Below, in pieces: positions 1-6,828 of a stretch of DNA of 12,617 nt. Numbering within the stretch: the stretch's first letter is position 1; every line of letters starts with the position of its first letter. Location of the stretch: positions 1-12,617 of the forward strand of contig CAUZEB010000043.1 in NCBI GenBank assembly GCA_963578655.1. The letters are read 5' to 3'. The DNA is from CAUZEB01 sp963578655 (GTDB taxonomy: Bacteria; Chloroflexota; Dehalococcoidia; Lucifugimonadales; CAUZEB01). The notes beneath the pieces are model-generated. The model was given only the letters and a program-made list of their open reading frames with translations. It searched no databases and had not been told where the DNA came from. A program made the translations under genes and the position numbers.

Positions 1-78
1 TATAACACTCCCGAAGAAATATGGGAAGGCATTGGTATTCTGGCCGAGGTGTTTCGTCGCGAGGGGCTGTTTTCCTAA
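1..78 (+). CDS. PLP-dependent aminotransferase, C-terminal end only (gene cut by window edge)
   Basis: Frame 1 is open from the first base to a TAA at 76-78 and gives 25 residues that begin YNTPEEIWEGI and end in EGLFS. They align without gaps to the C-terminus of the complete aminotransferase encoded on the opposite strand at 7783-8991 (YNSPEEIHEGI... in that protein), with 15 of 25 identical positions, including the shared LAEVF segment. The fragment is therefore the end of a class I/II fold-type I PLP enzyme of the LysN/MocR-like group, a diverged paralogue of the downstream gene. The rest lies left of the window, so start, length and active-site residues cannot be assessed. Family assignment is by homology to the neighbour; substrate is unknown. 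Confidence 0.8.
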   Translation, partial: YNTPEEIWEGIGILAEVFRREGLFS

Positions 79-258
79 TTTTTCCAAACCACTATGAATA
101 ACCATATGGAGTAAGAGACCACCTATCGAGCCTTTGCGATCTCACTTTCCTTTTTGGCTTTATCACTCCCTTCTTATGCTTTGGGATGCATCTTTCCAAC
201 AGACTCATGCGATTTAATGTTACATACGCTCTGATTGGATTTTCGATGATAGAATGAT
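79..258. other. Intergenic region between two converging genes; nothing recognised
   Basis: This stretch lies between the end of the aminotransferase fragment (+) and the end of the small membrane protein gene (-). I see only two short perfect palindromes (CCATATGG at 102-109 and GATGCATC at 185-192), each of a length expected by chance. There is no clear rho-independent terminator, RNA gene or convincing reading frame with a ribosome binding site. Confidence 0.5.
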
Positions 259-468
259 TCAGATCCTGTCCTTATACCTGATTCTCTGTATTAGTAGGAT
301 TCCGATCAAACTTACGGGGATTAAAAATATTAATGTTGTCAGAATTACCACCATACCACCAGCACCAAGACCAATTACTGAATCGATCCTGTGCTTTATC
401 CACTCAATTAGAATAGGATCCGCAGGCTCTCCATGGTGGACCAACATAGAAAGTAAAACGGTCCACAT
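259..468 (-). CDS. Small single-span membrane protein coupled to the MFS transporter gene
   Basis: A 69-residue protein of no family I recognise. The ATG at 468 lies two bases after the MFS transporter's TAA (471-473), the spacing of a translationally coupled gene, and no independent ribosome binding site is visible. The N-terminal half is polar and amphipathic (HHGEPADPILIEWIKHRID, residues 11-29). Residues about 31-60 form a long hydrophobic stretch rich in Gly, Val, Ile and Leu, and the protein ends in a basic tail (QRIRYKDR). The positive-inside rule suggests the C-terminus faces the cytoplasm. The sensible membrane topology and tight coupling argue that it is real, perhaps an accessory subunit of the transporter, but that role is inference. 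An overlapping frame on the + strand (254-481) is less protein-like. A chance ORF cannot be excluded. Confidence 0.5.
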   Translation of the reverse strand: MWTVLLSMLVHHGEPADPILIEWIKHRIDSVIGLGAGGMVVILTTLIFLIPVSLIGILLIQRIRYKDRI

Positions 469-470
469 CG

Positions 471-1781
471 TTAGTTTCTAAATGTGGAAGCAACAACCAC
501 CTCTGTTGTATTTATCTGATACTTAGAGGAATATTTCTTCTCCCTTATGGCAAAACTGACAATACTTGCTACTAATAGCGTCGATCCGCAAATACCGAAG
601 GCTAAATCATAATTACCGAAAATATCGTATAGTACACCCCCTAGTAGGATACTTAATGCACTGCCCATTTGGTGAGCGAATGTGATAAGCCCTGATAACA
701 CACCCATGTTCTTTAGACCATATATCTCTGCAGTCAGTGAAGTGGTGAGTGGAACTGTAGCTATCCATGAAATTCCGGCAATAACCGCAAATCCCCATAT
801 AGGAAAAAGTCCTGGACCTAGGATCAATACTGCATAGGCCAACCCTCGTGTAGCATAAACAAGACCCAAAAGGTTTTTACGGCCTATCTTGTCAGAATAA
901 AAGCCTGCCGCTAAAACTCCAATCGTATTGAAACCCATCATTACGCCAAAAGCCAAAGCAGCTGTGGAGGCGGATATACCTCGATCAATAACAAACGGCA
1001 CATAATGAGCTGAAAGAATCCCTGTAGTCATCCCACATACGAAATACCCCACGCTTAGCTGCCACATTGGAGCGGATCTATAAGCATGCTTCCAATATTC
1101 TGCCTCCAATGGTGTGACCACTTCTTCCTTATCATCACTTTGAGTCTGGGAATCTGGAACGAATGCTCCATCAGGTACCTCACCTATGTCGGCGGGATTT
1201 TCTTTCATGAGAAAAAATACCAATGGTAAGGCTAGGAAAAGAACTAATCCACCCATGACTCCCCAAGTTATCCTCCAACCTATCAATAAAATTAAGTAAG
1301 TAGCAAAAGGAGCTAATATCATAGATCCTATAGATGCACCGGAGGAAGATATACTTATTGCAGCTCCTCTTTTACGATAGAACCATTTAGACAGAATAGC
1401 CCCTACAGTCACAAGAGAGGCTCCACTGGCTGCCGTAGACATCAGTAATCCATACAAGATTATAAGCATCCAAAGGCTAGTAACCAAACTCAATAACATA
1501 GTGGCAGAGCCTAGCACAATCAAGCTATAACATATTACTGTTCGACCACCAAGTTGATCGTAGAATTTACCCAAAAAAGGAAGGGTGATGCCATTGACAA
1601 ACCAGCCAAGTGCGATAGCCAAGGAAATCGCTCCGCGACTCCACTCTAGATCGTTACTCATGGGTACGATAAATACTCCAAATCCGTTTCTAGATCCAGA
1701 GGCCACAAATAGAGTGAAGAAACCCACTCCTAATATAAACCAACCGTAGAATATGCCCTTATTTACAGAGTCTTTACGCAA
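471..1781 (-). CDS. MFS transporter, OFA/monocarboxylate (MCT)-like
   Basis: A 436-residue integral membrane protein with about 12 hydrophobic segments in two six-helix halves joined by a charged cytoplasmic loop near residues 193-230. The N-terminus has the hallmarks of the oxalate/formate antiporter and monocarboxylate transporter branch: FYGW at 11-14 at the start of helix 1, then FGVFIVPMSNDLEWSRG at 34-50. The MFS loop motif is GKFYDQLGGR at 71-80, and its second-half counterpart contains YSDKIGRK near residue 300. By family it should move a small organic anion by proton symport or exchange; the substrate cannot be read from the sequence. The start is TTG (1779-1781), chosen because a strong ribosome binding site lies 8 bases upstream and the protein then begins just before helix 1. 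It is divergent from the ABC-F gene and followed two bases later by a small membrane protein gene. Confidence 0.9.
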   Translation of the reverse strand: MRKDSVNKGIFYGWFILGVGFFTLFVASGSRNGFGVFIVPMSNDLEWSRGAISLAIALGWFVNGITLPFLGKFYDQLGGRTVICYSLIVLGSATMLLSLVTSLWMLIILYGLLMSTAASGASLVTVGAILSKWFYRKRGAAISISSSGASIGSMILAPFATYLILLIGWRITWGVMGGLVLFLALPLVFFLMKENPADIGEVPDGAFVPDSQTQSDDKEEVVTPLEAEYWKHAYRSAPMWQLSVGYFVCGMTTGILSAHYVPFVIDRGISASTAALAFGVMMGFNTIGVLAAGFYSDKIGRKNLLGLVYATRGLAYAVLILGPGLFPIWGFAVIAGISWIATVPLTTSLTAEIYGLKNMGVLSGLITFAHQMGSALSILLGGVLYDIFGNYDLAFGICGSTLLVASIVSFAIREKKYSSKYQINTTEVVVASTFRN

Positions 1782-1789
1782 CCCGATAA

Positions 1790-1797
1790 CTCCTTCT
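1790..1797 (-). promoter_or_regulatory. Ribosome binding site deciding the TTG start of the MFS gene
   Basis: On the minus strand this reads AGAAGGAG, a near-ideal anti-16S complement. Eight bases separate it from the TTG at 1781. No ATG in frame competes at a better spacing, so TTG is the likely initiation codon. Confidence 0.75.
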
Positions 1798-1840
1798 ACT
1801 TGTTAATTACCGACCTTAATTGAAGATGCGATAAGTAGTG

Positions 1841-1871
1841 AAACATTCGAATACAAACTGTATCGAAGTTT
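1841..1871. promoter_or_regulatory. Imperfect dyad / hairpin upstream of the MFS gene
   Basis: On the + strand the arms AAAC-a-TTCGA-a-TAC (1841-1854) and GTATCGAAGTTT (1860-1871) pair over 12 base pairs with two single bulged A residues and a 5-base loop. The structure sits about 60 bases upstream of the MFS TTG, within the divergent MFS/ABC-F region. It could be an operator for a dimeric regulator or a hairpin in the MFS mRNA leader. The dyad is directly visible; any function is inference. Confidence 0.4.
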
Positions 1872-1907
1872 AACACTGACTAAAGATTAGAGACAAGTTA
1901 TTTACAC

Positions 1908-1967
1908 CTGTCATAACATGTACTATGAATCAATACTAGCCCATAAGTACTATAGAGACTGTCATAA
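1908..1967. repeat. Nested direct repeats in the MFS/ABC-F divergent region
   Basis: CTGTCATAA occurs at 1908-1916 and again at 1959-1967, 51 bases apart, close to five helical turns. Between them GTACTAT occurs at 1920-1926 and 1947-1953. The outer-inner-inner-outer layout is what paired protein-binding sites can look like, although the sequence is AT-rich and the repeats are short. A TATAAT follows at 1970-1975 on the + strand, so the repeats would overlie or flank a promoter for the ABC-F gene. Confidence 0.35.
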
Positions 1968-1969
1968 TA

Positions 1970-1975
1970 TATAAT
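1970..1975 (+). promoter_or_regulatory. Possible -10 element for the ABC-F gene
   Basis: A perfect TATAAT about 90 bases upstream of the ABC-F ATG. No good -35 hexamer is found 16-18 bases upstream, so the call is weak. An alternative pair is TTTACT (1989-1994) and TATTTT (2011-2016) with a 16-base spacer. Confidence 0.25.
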
Positions 1976-2065
1976 CCTGAAGTATAAATTTACTGTATCC
2001 TATGAATACCTATTTTCCCAATGATGACATATCTTCCCGTAAACGAGACAGAATAAGTTAAATAC

Positions 2066-3937
2066 ATGAACCTTCTAACCGGAAAACAACTGAAGCTTTA
2101 CTATGGTGACTTACAAATATTCTCGGACGTAGATATTGACGTAATCAAAAATTCGCGTGTTGGAATAGTCGGCCCTAATGGAAGCGGTAAAACCTCTTTG
2201 ATAAAGATGATGCTTGGAGAATTAAGCCCTGATGAAGGGGTAATTGAAAAATCTCCAAGTCTGTCAATTGGCTACGTTCCTCAAACCACTACAAATAAGA
2301 CGAATGGCTCTCTGAAAGACGAAATAATGCTCGCCTTCGAAGAACTCGTTGAGCTGGAAGACCAATTATCCAAAAGTGCCATGCAGATACAGGAAACTAG
2401 TGCCAGGGAACGTCATTTAGCAGAAAATAAATACTCCAGGCTACTGCGTAAATATGAACTTATTGGAGGATACAATTACCAAAACAGAATGGAAAGAGTG
2501 GTAGCTGGATTAGAATTACACCCCAACATTCTGGATAACAAAGCAACAACGGTTAGCGGGGGTGAGAGAACAAGAGCGTCGTTGGCTAGAGCCTTACTAT
2601 CAGATCCAGACATCCTTATTCTTGATGAGCCAACTAACTATCTCGATTTTAAGGGCCTAGAATGGCTAGAAGATTTCTTAATTCAATTCTCTCGTGCTTT
2701 TGTTGTAGTTTCACATGACCGTTATTTCTTGGATCGAGTAGCAACTCAGATATGGGAAGTCGACGGTGGTAATGTAAATATTTACAAGGGCAACTATTTA
2801 CAATACAGTATCCGAAAAGAGGAAACTCTAAATCGAAATCGCAAAGACTTCGATCGTCAGCAAGCTTACATCAGTAAAGAAGAATCATTTATCGACAAAT
2901 ACAAAGCGGGGCAGAGATCTCGTCAGGCTAGGGGTCGTAAAAAACAATTAGAACGTCTTGACCGTATCGAAAAACCCGCAAAAGGGGCCACTATCCGAAT
3001 AAGTGGACAATCTGTAGCCAGATCCTCACAGATTGTGATGAGTATTAACGAATTATCCGTAGGACTTCTAATTGATGATAGACCTATAGAACTCCTACGC
3101 TTACCTCAACTGGATCTCGAACGCGGATCACACACGGCTATCATAGGTGCGAACGGTACAGGTAAAACCACTCTACTCCAGACGATCCTAGGATTAACTC
3201 CAGGATTGTCTGGAGTGACTACTCTCGGTTCCAACATCAAAACAGGTTACTATTCGCAAGATCGCCGTGAGTTTTTCTGCGGAGGAACAGTAATAGACAC
3301 TCTTATTCAATCTAAAAATATCGGTATAACAAATGCTCATTCTTACCTCGCTACGTTTTTATTTAGGGGCGACGATATATTCAAACAAGTGTCTGAACTC
3401 AGTGGAGGAGAAATGAGTAGATTGGCTCTAGCTCGTCTTCTGATTACAGAACCTAACTTGCTAATCTTAGATGAACCTACTACACATCTGGATATACCTA
3501 GTCGAGAAGCTCTGGAACAAGCTCTGCAGTCTTATGAAGGAACTATACTTTTCGTGTCACACGATCGTCATCTCATCTCTCTCCTGGCGAAGCAATTATG
3601 GGTAATAGAAGATGCAACAGTTAAGCTCTTTCCAGGTGTATTAGAGGATTGGTTGCTGACAAAACAAGCACCTAATCACACCACACAAAGGTCCAATTTA
3701 CATCAACCACGAAAGAAAAAAACCAAGTCTATAAAGTATCTTGAAAAGAATACGGTCGTTGATTATGAAAAACTCATATCCTCTCTAGAGTGCGCTTTGA
3801 AAAGCTTAGAAGATCAGATCACCAAAGCATCTAGATGCCAGGATGTGAAAGAAATCCAGAGGCTAGGAGAGAAATACAGCGAAGCAGAGTCGCAACTTGA
3901 ACTGACTTGGTTAGCATGGACTGAACAGAATCCATAA
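2066..3937 (+). CDS. ABC-F family ATPase (ribosome-associated translation factor)
   Basis: A 623-residue soluble protein with two ABC ATPase domains and no membrane segment, the ABC-F layout. Domain 1 has Walker A GPNGSGKT at 36-43, signature SGGE at 164-167 and Walker B plus catalytic Glu in LDEPTNYLD (Glu188). Domain 2 has Walker A GANGTGKTT at 361-369, signature SGGE at 446-449 and DEPTTHLD at 469-476 (Glu470). The charged linker between them (about 245-330, rich in Arg, Lys and Gln) is the region that contacts P-site tRNA in ABC-F proteins. A basic coiled-coil-like tail (about 560-623) resembles Uup/YheS-type C-terminal extensions. By family it binds the ribosomal E site and relieves stalled or antibiotic-blocked ribosomes; housekeeping versus resistance roles cannot be separated here. 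The ATG fits the family N-terminus, although no clear Shine-Dalgarno precedes it. It converges on the MobA-like gene. Confidence 0.93.
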   Translation: MNLLTGKQLKLYYGDLQIFSDVDIDVIKNSRVGIVGPNGSGKTSLIKMMLGELSPDEGVIEKSPSLSIGYVPQTTTNKTNGSLKDEIMLAFEELVELEDQLSKSAMQIQETSARERHLAENKYSRLLRKYELIGGYNYQNRMERVVAGLELHPNILDNKATTVSGGERTRASLARALLSDPDILILDEPTNYLDFKGLEWLEDFLIQFSRAFVVVSHDRYFLDRVATQIWEVDGGNVNIYKGNYLQYSIRKEETLNRNRKDFDRQQAYISKEESFIDKYKAGQRSRQARGRKKQLERLDRIEKPAKGATIRISGQSVARSSQIVMSINELSVGLLIDDRPIELLRLPQLDLERGSHTAIIGANGTGKTTLLQTILGLTPGLSGVTTLGSNIKTGYYSQDRREFFCGGTVIDTLIQSKNIGITNAHSYLATFLFRGDDIFKQVSELSGGEMSRLALARLLITEPNLLILDEPTTHLDIPSREALEQALQSYEGTILFVSHDRHLISLLAKQLWVIEDATVKLFPGVLEDWLLTKQAPNHTTQRSNLHQPRKKKTKSIKYLEKNTVVDYEKLISSLECALKSLEDQITKASRCQDVKEIQRLGEKYSEAESQLELTWLAWTEQNP

Positions 3938-3951
3938 TTGACTAGGATTCT
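3927..3951. terminator. Hairpin at the convergent ABC-F / MobA-like junction
   Basis: AGAATCC (3927-3933) and GGATTCT (3945-3951) form a perfect 7-bp inverted repeat with an 11-base loop that spans the ABC-F stop codon. It lies where two genes converge with only 29 bases between them. There is no T-tract on either side, so it is at best a weak or rho-assisted terminator. Confidence 0.25.
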
Positions 3952-3966
3952 CCCTAATGGCTAACC

Positions 3967-4566
3967 TTACGCTTTGTAAAATTCCTTCGCTCTGTTGTAA
4001 ACCTCAGTAGTATTCATATCCAAGCTTATCATCGGAGAATCAATTGCCACATGGTTAATCTTACCAAGGTGAAATTGAAATATTTCCCGCACGCCTTGGT
4101 TCTCTTCCGTTATTTCCTCCAGATTCTTTTTCAATCTGACAGAAAATATTAATGGATGACCTCCGTGTCCATCGTAACGGGGTGAGGTGATAAGAGCATT
4201 CATGCTTCTGTGACTAGCTATTATCTCAGATATAATTGCTGGTGTTCGGGGTTGGTCAACAGCAAGAATTAAGATCGCCTCAGTCTCATTATCGATACTC
4301 TTCAGCCCAGCTTTAATGGACGTGATCTTCCCCAAAGAATATTGCTCGTTCACAACACATCGAACGTTGTCAGTTTCAATAACATAGGGCTTTAATTGAT
4401 CTGAGTTGTGTCCTAATACTACAACGACTTTATTAACTCCGGCTTCAATTAAAGATTTTATTTGATATGACAGTAACGTCTCTTCATGCCAGGTCATTAA
4501 AGCTTTAGGACAGCCCATACGAGTCGACTTCCCTGCAGCGATCAAAATAGCAGAGATATGAAACAT
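3967..4566 (-). CDS. MobA/MocA-like molybdopterin nucleotidyltransferase
   Basis: A 199-residue single-domain protein of the MobA-like NTP-transferase fold. The nucleotide-binding motif LIAAGKSTRMGCPK covers residues 8-21. VDQPR at 103-107 supplies the metal-binding Asp (Asp104), and GHGGHP at 133-138 is the later conserved loop. Family members (MocA, MobA and the PucB/YgfJ types) attach CMP or GMP to molybdopterin to make the dinucleotide cofactor; pairing with XdhC favours the cytidylyltransferase (MocA) type. The ATG at 4566 lies three bases after the XdhC-like stop, with no separate ribosome binding site, so translation is probably coupled. A nucleotidyltransferase of another pathway is possible but less likely in this context. 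No molybdoenzyme subunit is encoded nearby. Confidence 0.82.
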   Translation of the reverse strand: MFHISAILIAAGKSTRMGCPKALMTWHEETLLSYQIKSLIEAGVNKVVVVLGHNSDQLKPYVIETDNVRCVVNEQYSLGKITSIKAGLKSIDNETEAILILAVDQPRTPAIISEIIASHRSMNALITSPRYDGHGGHPLIFSVRLKKNLEEITEENQGVREIFQFHLGKINHVAIDSPMISLDMNTTEVYNRAKEFYKA

Positions 4567-4569
4567 ATA

Positions 4570-5709
4570 TTAATTGAATACCGACATTGAATGCTCTTTT
4601 TGAATTTTTTCAATAATTCGATCAATTCGATATTCTTCGAGTTTCATAGGAGTACCATCACCACCGAGACGAAACATTAATATTTCACCCATTATGCTAA
4701 CTGCTATCTCTTCCGGGGTCCTAGCATAAATATTCAACCCGATTGGCGATCTTATGGCTCTTATTCGTTCGATTGGTACCATGGCGCTTCTGATCATATC
4801 TTCATAAATCATAATTGTCTTACGTTTACTTCCCAAAAGCCCAACATATTGTGCTCTAGTCAGGGCCGCCGCCTCTAATGCCACATTATCGTATCTGTGC
4901 CCACGAGTGGCAATTACGATAAAACTATTCTCATTTATCGGAAGTTCAAGTAATGCCTCCTCTGGCTTTTTAGCTATAATCAGAGATGCCTCGGGGAATC
5001 GTTCTTGATTGGCAAATCCATTCCTATCATCAGTCACGAAAACTTGGAAACCCAAATTTTTAGCTAAAGGTGCAATTGCCTTCGAGACATGTCCGCCTCC
5101 ACAGAGAACCAATTGAGGAGGAGTAGTGTATGCCTCGATGAAATATTCAGTACCGTAATCAGTTTTAACAATTTCATTTTTGCCCAAGTCTATCAACTCC
5201 ATGGCTTTCTTAATGGCATGATCATCTAATTCAGGGGTCCCTAGTGTCCCCAATACAGAACGGTCGGCTCTAATGAACAATTTTGCTCCGACACCTATGT
5301 TATCCAAAGCCTGTGTGACAGTTGCCAACGCAACGGCTCCGTTACCCTGATAGGCGCCATCAATCTCTTTCGCAAACTTGAGATAATCATTTGGATTGTA
5401 GACCGGGTCGATAAAAAAATACATAGTCCCGCCACAAACTAGTCCATCTTGTGCAGCAAGTTCTTCATTTAACATGTATTCCCTATATTGCGGCGAACCT
5501 CCACGTTTTAGTAACTCGCTAGCCGCGAACCATATATCACCCTCTACACAACCCCCACCCAGTGTTCCGACTCCAGTACCATCTGCACGCACCAATAACT
5601 TGGCTCCGGTCTTCTGGGGTGTTGACCCTTTAGTGCGAATGACGGTAGCGACAACTAGAGGTTCATTTTTTTCGAGTAGATTGACCGCTTCCTGAAAGAC
5701 ATCCTGCAT
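4570..5709 (-). CDS. XdhC/CoxI family molybdenum-enzyme maturation protein
   Basis: A 379-residue cytoplasmic protein with both XdhC domains. The N-terminal domain shows GSTPQKTGAKLLV (28-40), GTLGGGCVEG (48-57, with conserved Cys54) and LVCGG (90-94, Cys92). The C-terminal Rossmann-like domain begins with LVLCGGGHVSKAIA (200-213) and continues through a conserved ATRGH segment. XdhC-type proteins bind molybdenum cofactor, take part in its sulfuration and deliver it to xanthine dehydrogenase or form I CO dehydrogenase-type enzymes. The gene is directly followed by the MobA-like gene, supporting a joint role in making and inserting dinucleotide cofactor. The ATG at 5709 is preceded by a G-rich stretch (GCGGTGG) that may serve as ribosome binding site. 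The client enzyme is not in the window. Confidence 0.9.
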   Translation of the reverse strand: MQDVFQEAVNLLEKNEPLVVATVIRTKGSTPQKTGAKLLVRADGTGVGTLGGGCVEGDIWFAASELLKRGGSPQYREYMLNEELAAQDGLVCGGTMYFFIDPVYNPNDYLKFAKEIDGAYQGNGAVALATVTQALDNIGVGAKLFIRADRSVLGTLGTPELDDHAIKKAMELIDLGKNEIVKTDYGTEYFIEAYTTPPQLVLCGGGHVSKAIAPLAKNLGFQVFVTDDRNGFANQERFPEASLIIAKKPEEALLELPINENSFIVIATRGHRYDNVALEAAALTRAQYVGLLGSKRKTIMIYEDMIRSAMVPIERIRAIRSPIGLNIYARTPEEIAVSIMGEILMFRLGGDGTPMKLEEYRIDRIIEKIQKEHSMSVFN

Positions 5710-5787
5710 GGTAAACCACCGCTTCCTATAACGTCCTTGATCGTCGGGATAATAACCCTATTCTAATAATTTGGCAAGTACATTCCC

Positions 5788-5793
5788 ATTATA
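5788..5793 (-). promoter_or_regulatory. Possible -10 element for the xdhC-like operon
   Basis: The minus strand reads a perfect TATAAT here, about 80 bases before the XdhC-like ATG at 5709. No convincing -35 hexamer is found at 16-18 bases, and there is no TGn extension, so this is only a candidate. Confidence 0.3.
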
Positions 5794-6055
5794 AGGCAAA
5801 ATAGGTTCAGAGACTATTAAATGTTTGGGGAGATGGATTTCCTTATCGTTAAACTCTGTTGATGGATACAGTAAAATAAAAACATGAATTGTAACGACTA
5901 TTATCCAATTTTAAACAAATCATTTCCAGGTCGTTATTACATTTGTGGCATATTTACTTATTTAAAAGCGAATAGTTCCAACCAGATTAGACGTCATTCG
6001 ATCATTAATGCCATCAGAGGAATACGAGAAGATCCGTTTCTAGGAAAATACGTCC

Positions 6056-6085
6056 TTGCTCTATTTAACACAATAGAGATATACT
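6056..6085 (+). promoter_or_regulatory. Probable promoter of the Lon-domain gene
   Basis: TTGCTC (6056-6061) and TATACT (6080-6085, five of six consensus bases) are separated by 18 bases. Transcription would start near 6092, giving a leader of about 25 bases that carries the ribosome binding site GTGAGG (6103-6108), 7 bases before the ATG at 6116. Confidence 0.45.
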
Positions 6086-6115
6086 TTTCCTCAATCAATG
6101 TCGTGAGGCTCTAAT

Positions 6116-6766
6116 ATGCATCCACTGGAGCGATCTTTACCCCTATTTCCATTAAGTACAGTTCTTTTCCCTAATGCCACCATTCCCCTCCACATATTTG
6201 AGGAGAGATATAAACTTATGCTCCAACACTGCCTTGAATCTGATTCTAGGTTCGGAGTAATTCTAATCAAATCTGGAATAGAAGTGGGCGGGCCAGTCGA
6301 GCCATTTTCTATTGGGACCATAGCTCATATCACTAAGATTGATAAAGTAGAATCCGACAGAATGTATATCTCTGTTACCGGTGAACGAAGGTTCAGAATC
6401 AAAAACCTGAACCAATACACGCCATATATGTCGGCTGTCGTAGATATAATCGATGATGATGAAGATAAGGAACCAGAACCAGATCGGGTTAAGGAAATTA
6501 TAGGCAAAGTCAACGAATATGCACGACTCATATTAGGCCTGAGAGGAGGTTGGGTCAATAAAACCAAAATTCCTTCTGAACCACAGGCCCTTTCTTATCT
6601 CATAGGGACTATGATGAAACTCGAACTTATTCAAAAACAAAGTTTACTAGAAGAACCTAACGTGTCGAATAGACTAGAAAAGGAAATGGAACTCCTCAAT
6701 CAAATCCTGGCACCTCTAAGAGAACGAGTGTCTCGGGAGTTACTTAAGAAATTCAGCCGTCAATAA
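6116..6766 (+). CDS. Stand-alone Lon protease substrate-binding (LON) domain protein
   Basis: A 216-residue protein that is essentially only the N-terminal domain of Lon proteases. The opening LPLFPLSTVLFPNATIPLHI (8-27), followed by FEERYKLML, is the signature of this domain, and SVTGERRFRI is its mid-domain conserved strand. The AAA+ ATPase and Ser-Lys protease domains of full Lon (about 780 residues) are absent, and the frame closes normally, so this is the widespread short family rather than a broken lon gene. Such proteins are thought to bind unfolded or specific substrates, but their role is poorly defined. An acidic run (DDDEDKEPEPD) near residues 113-123 precedes the helical C-terminal half. 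The start is supported by GTGAGG 7 bases upstream. It is transcribed alone and converges on the BtuF-like gene. Confidence 0.88.
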   Translation: MHPLERSLPLFPLSTVLFPNATIPLHIFEERYKLMLQHCLESDSRFGVILIKSGIEVGGPVEPFSIGTIAHITKIDKVESDRMYISVTGERRFRIKNLNQYTPYMSAVVDIIDDDEDKEPEPDRVKEIIGKVNEYARLILGLRGGWVNKTKIPSEPQALSYLIGTMMKLELIQKQSLLEEPNVSNRLEKEMELLNQILAPLRERVSRELLKKFSRQ

Positions 6767-6802
6767 TCACGAATTCTCAAGATGTTTATGATTCTCTACT
6801 TA

Positions 6803-6828
6803 CTAAACCTCATTAATGTGATGTTTAG
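6803..6828. terminator. Hairpin at the convergent Lon-domain / BtuF-like junction
   Basis: CTAAAC (6803-6808) pairs with GTTTAG (6823-6828); after one mismatch, TCA pairs with TGA and a G-U pair closes a small loop. The structure covers the BtuF-like stop codon and sits in the 58-base gap between converging genes, where a bidirectional terminator would be expected. No T-tract follows on either strand, so confidence is low. Confidence 0.3.

Larger units (their letters stand above)
5710..6115. other. Long intergenic region between XdhC-like (-) and Lon-domain (+) genes
   Basis: About 400 bases, unusually long for this compact window, between two divergent genes. It contains a possible minus-strand -10 box (5788-5793) and a plus-strand promoter at its right end (6056-6085). 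A 76-codon frame at 5884-6114 is open, but it has no ribosome binding site or recognisable motif and overlaps the promoter, so I do not call it a gene. No RNA gene or riboswitch fold is apparent by eye. Confidence 0.5.

Noticed and set aside
254..481. 75-codon + strand frame opposite the small membrane protein
   Set aside because: Its composition shows no coherent domain or membrane topology, it runs into the end of the MFS gene, and the antisense frame at 259-468 explains the region better.
5884..6114. 76-codon open frame on the + strand upstream of the Lon-domain gene
   Set aside because: It has no ribosome binding site, no recognisable motif or membrane pattern, and its end overlaps the probable promoter and ribosome binding site of the next gene; most likely a chance frame.
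6116..6766. Pseudogene or truncated Lon protease
   Set aside because: The frame closes at a normal stop, the length fits the known short LON-domain family, and no ATPase or protease remnant follows before the convergent gene.
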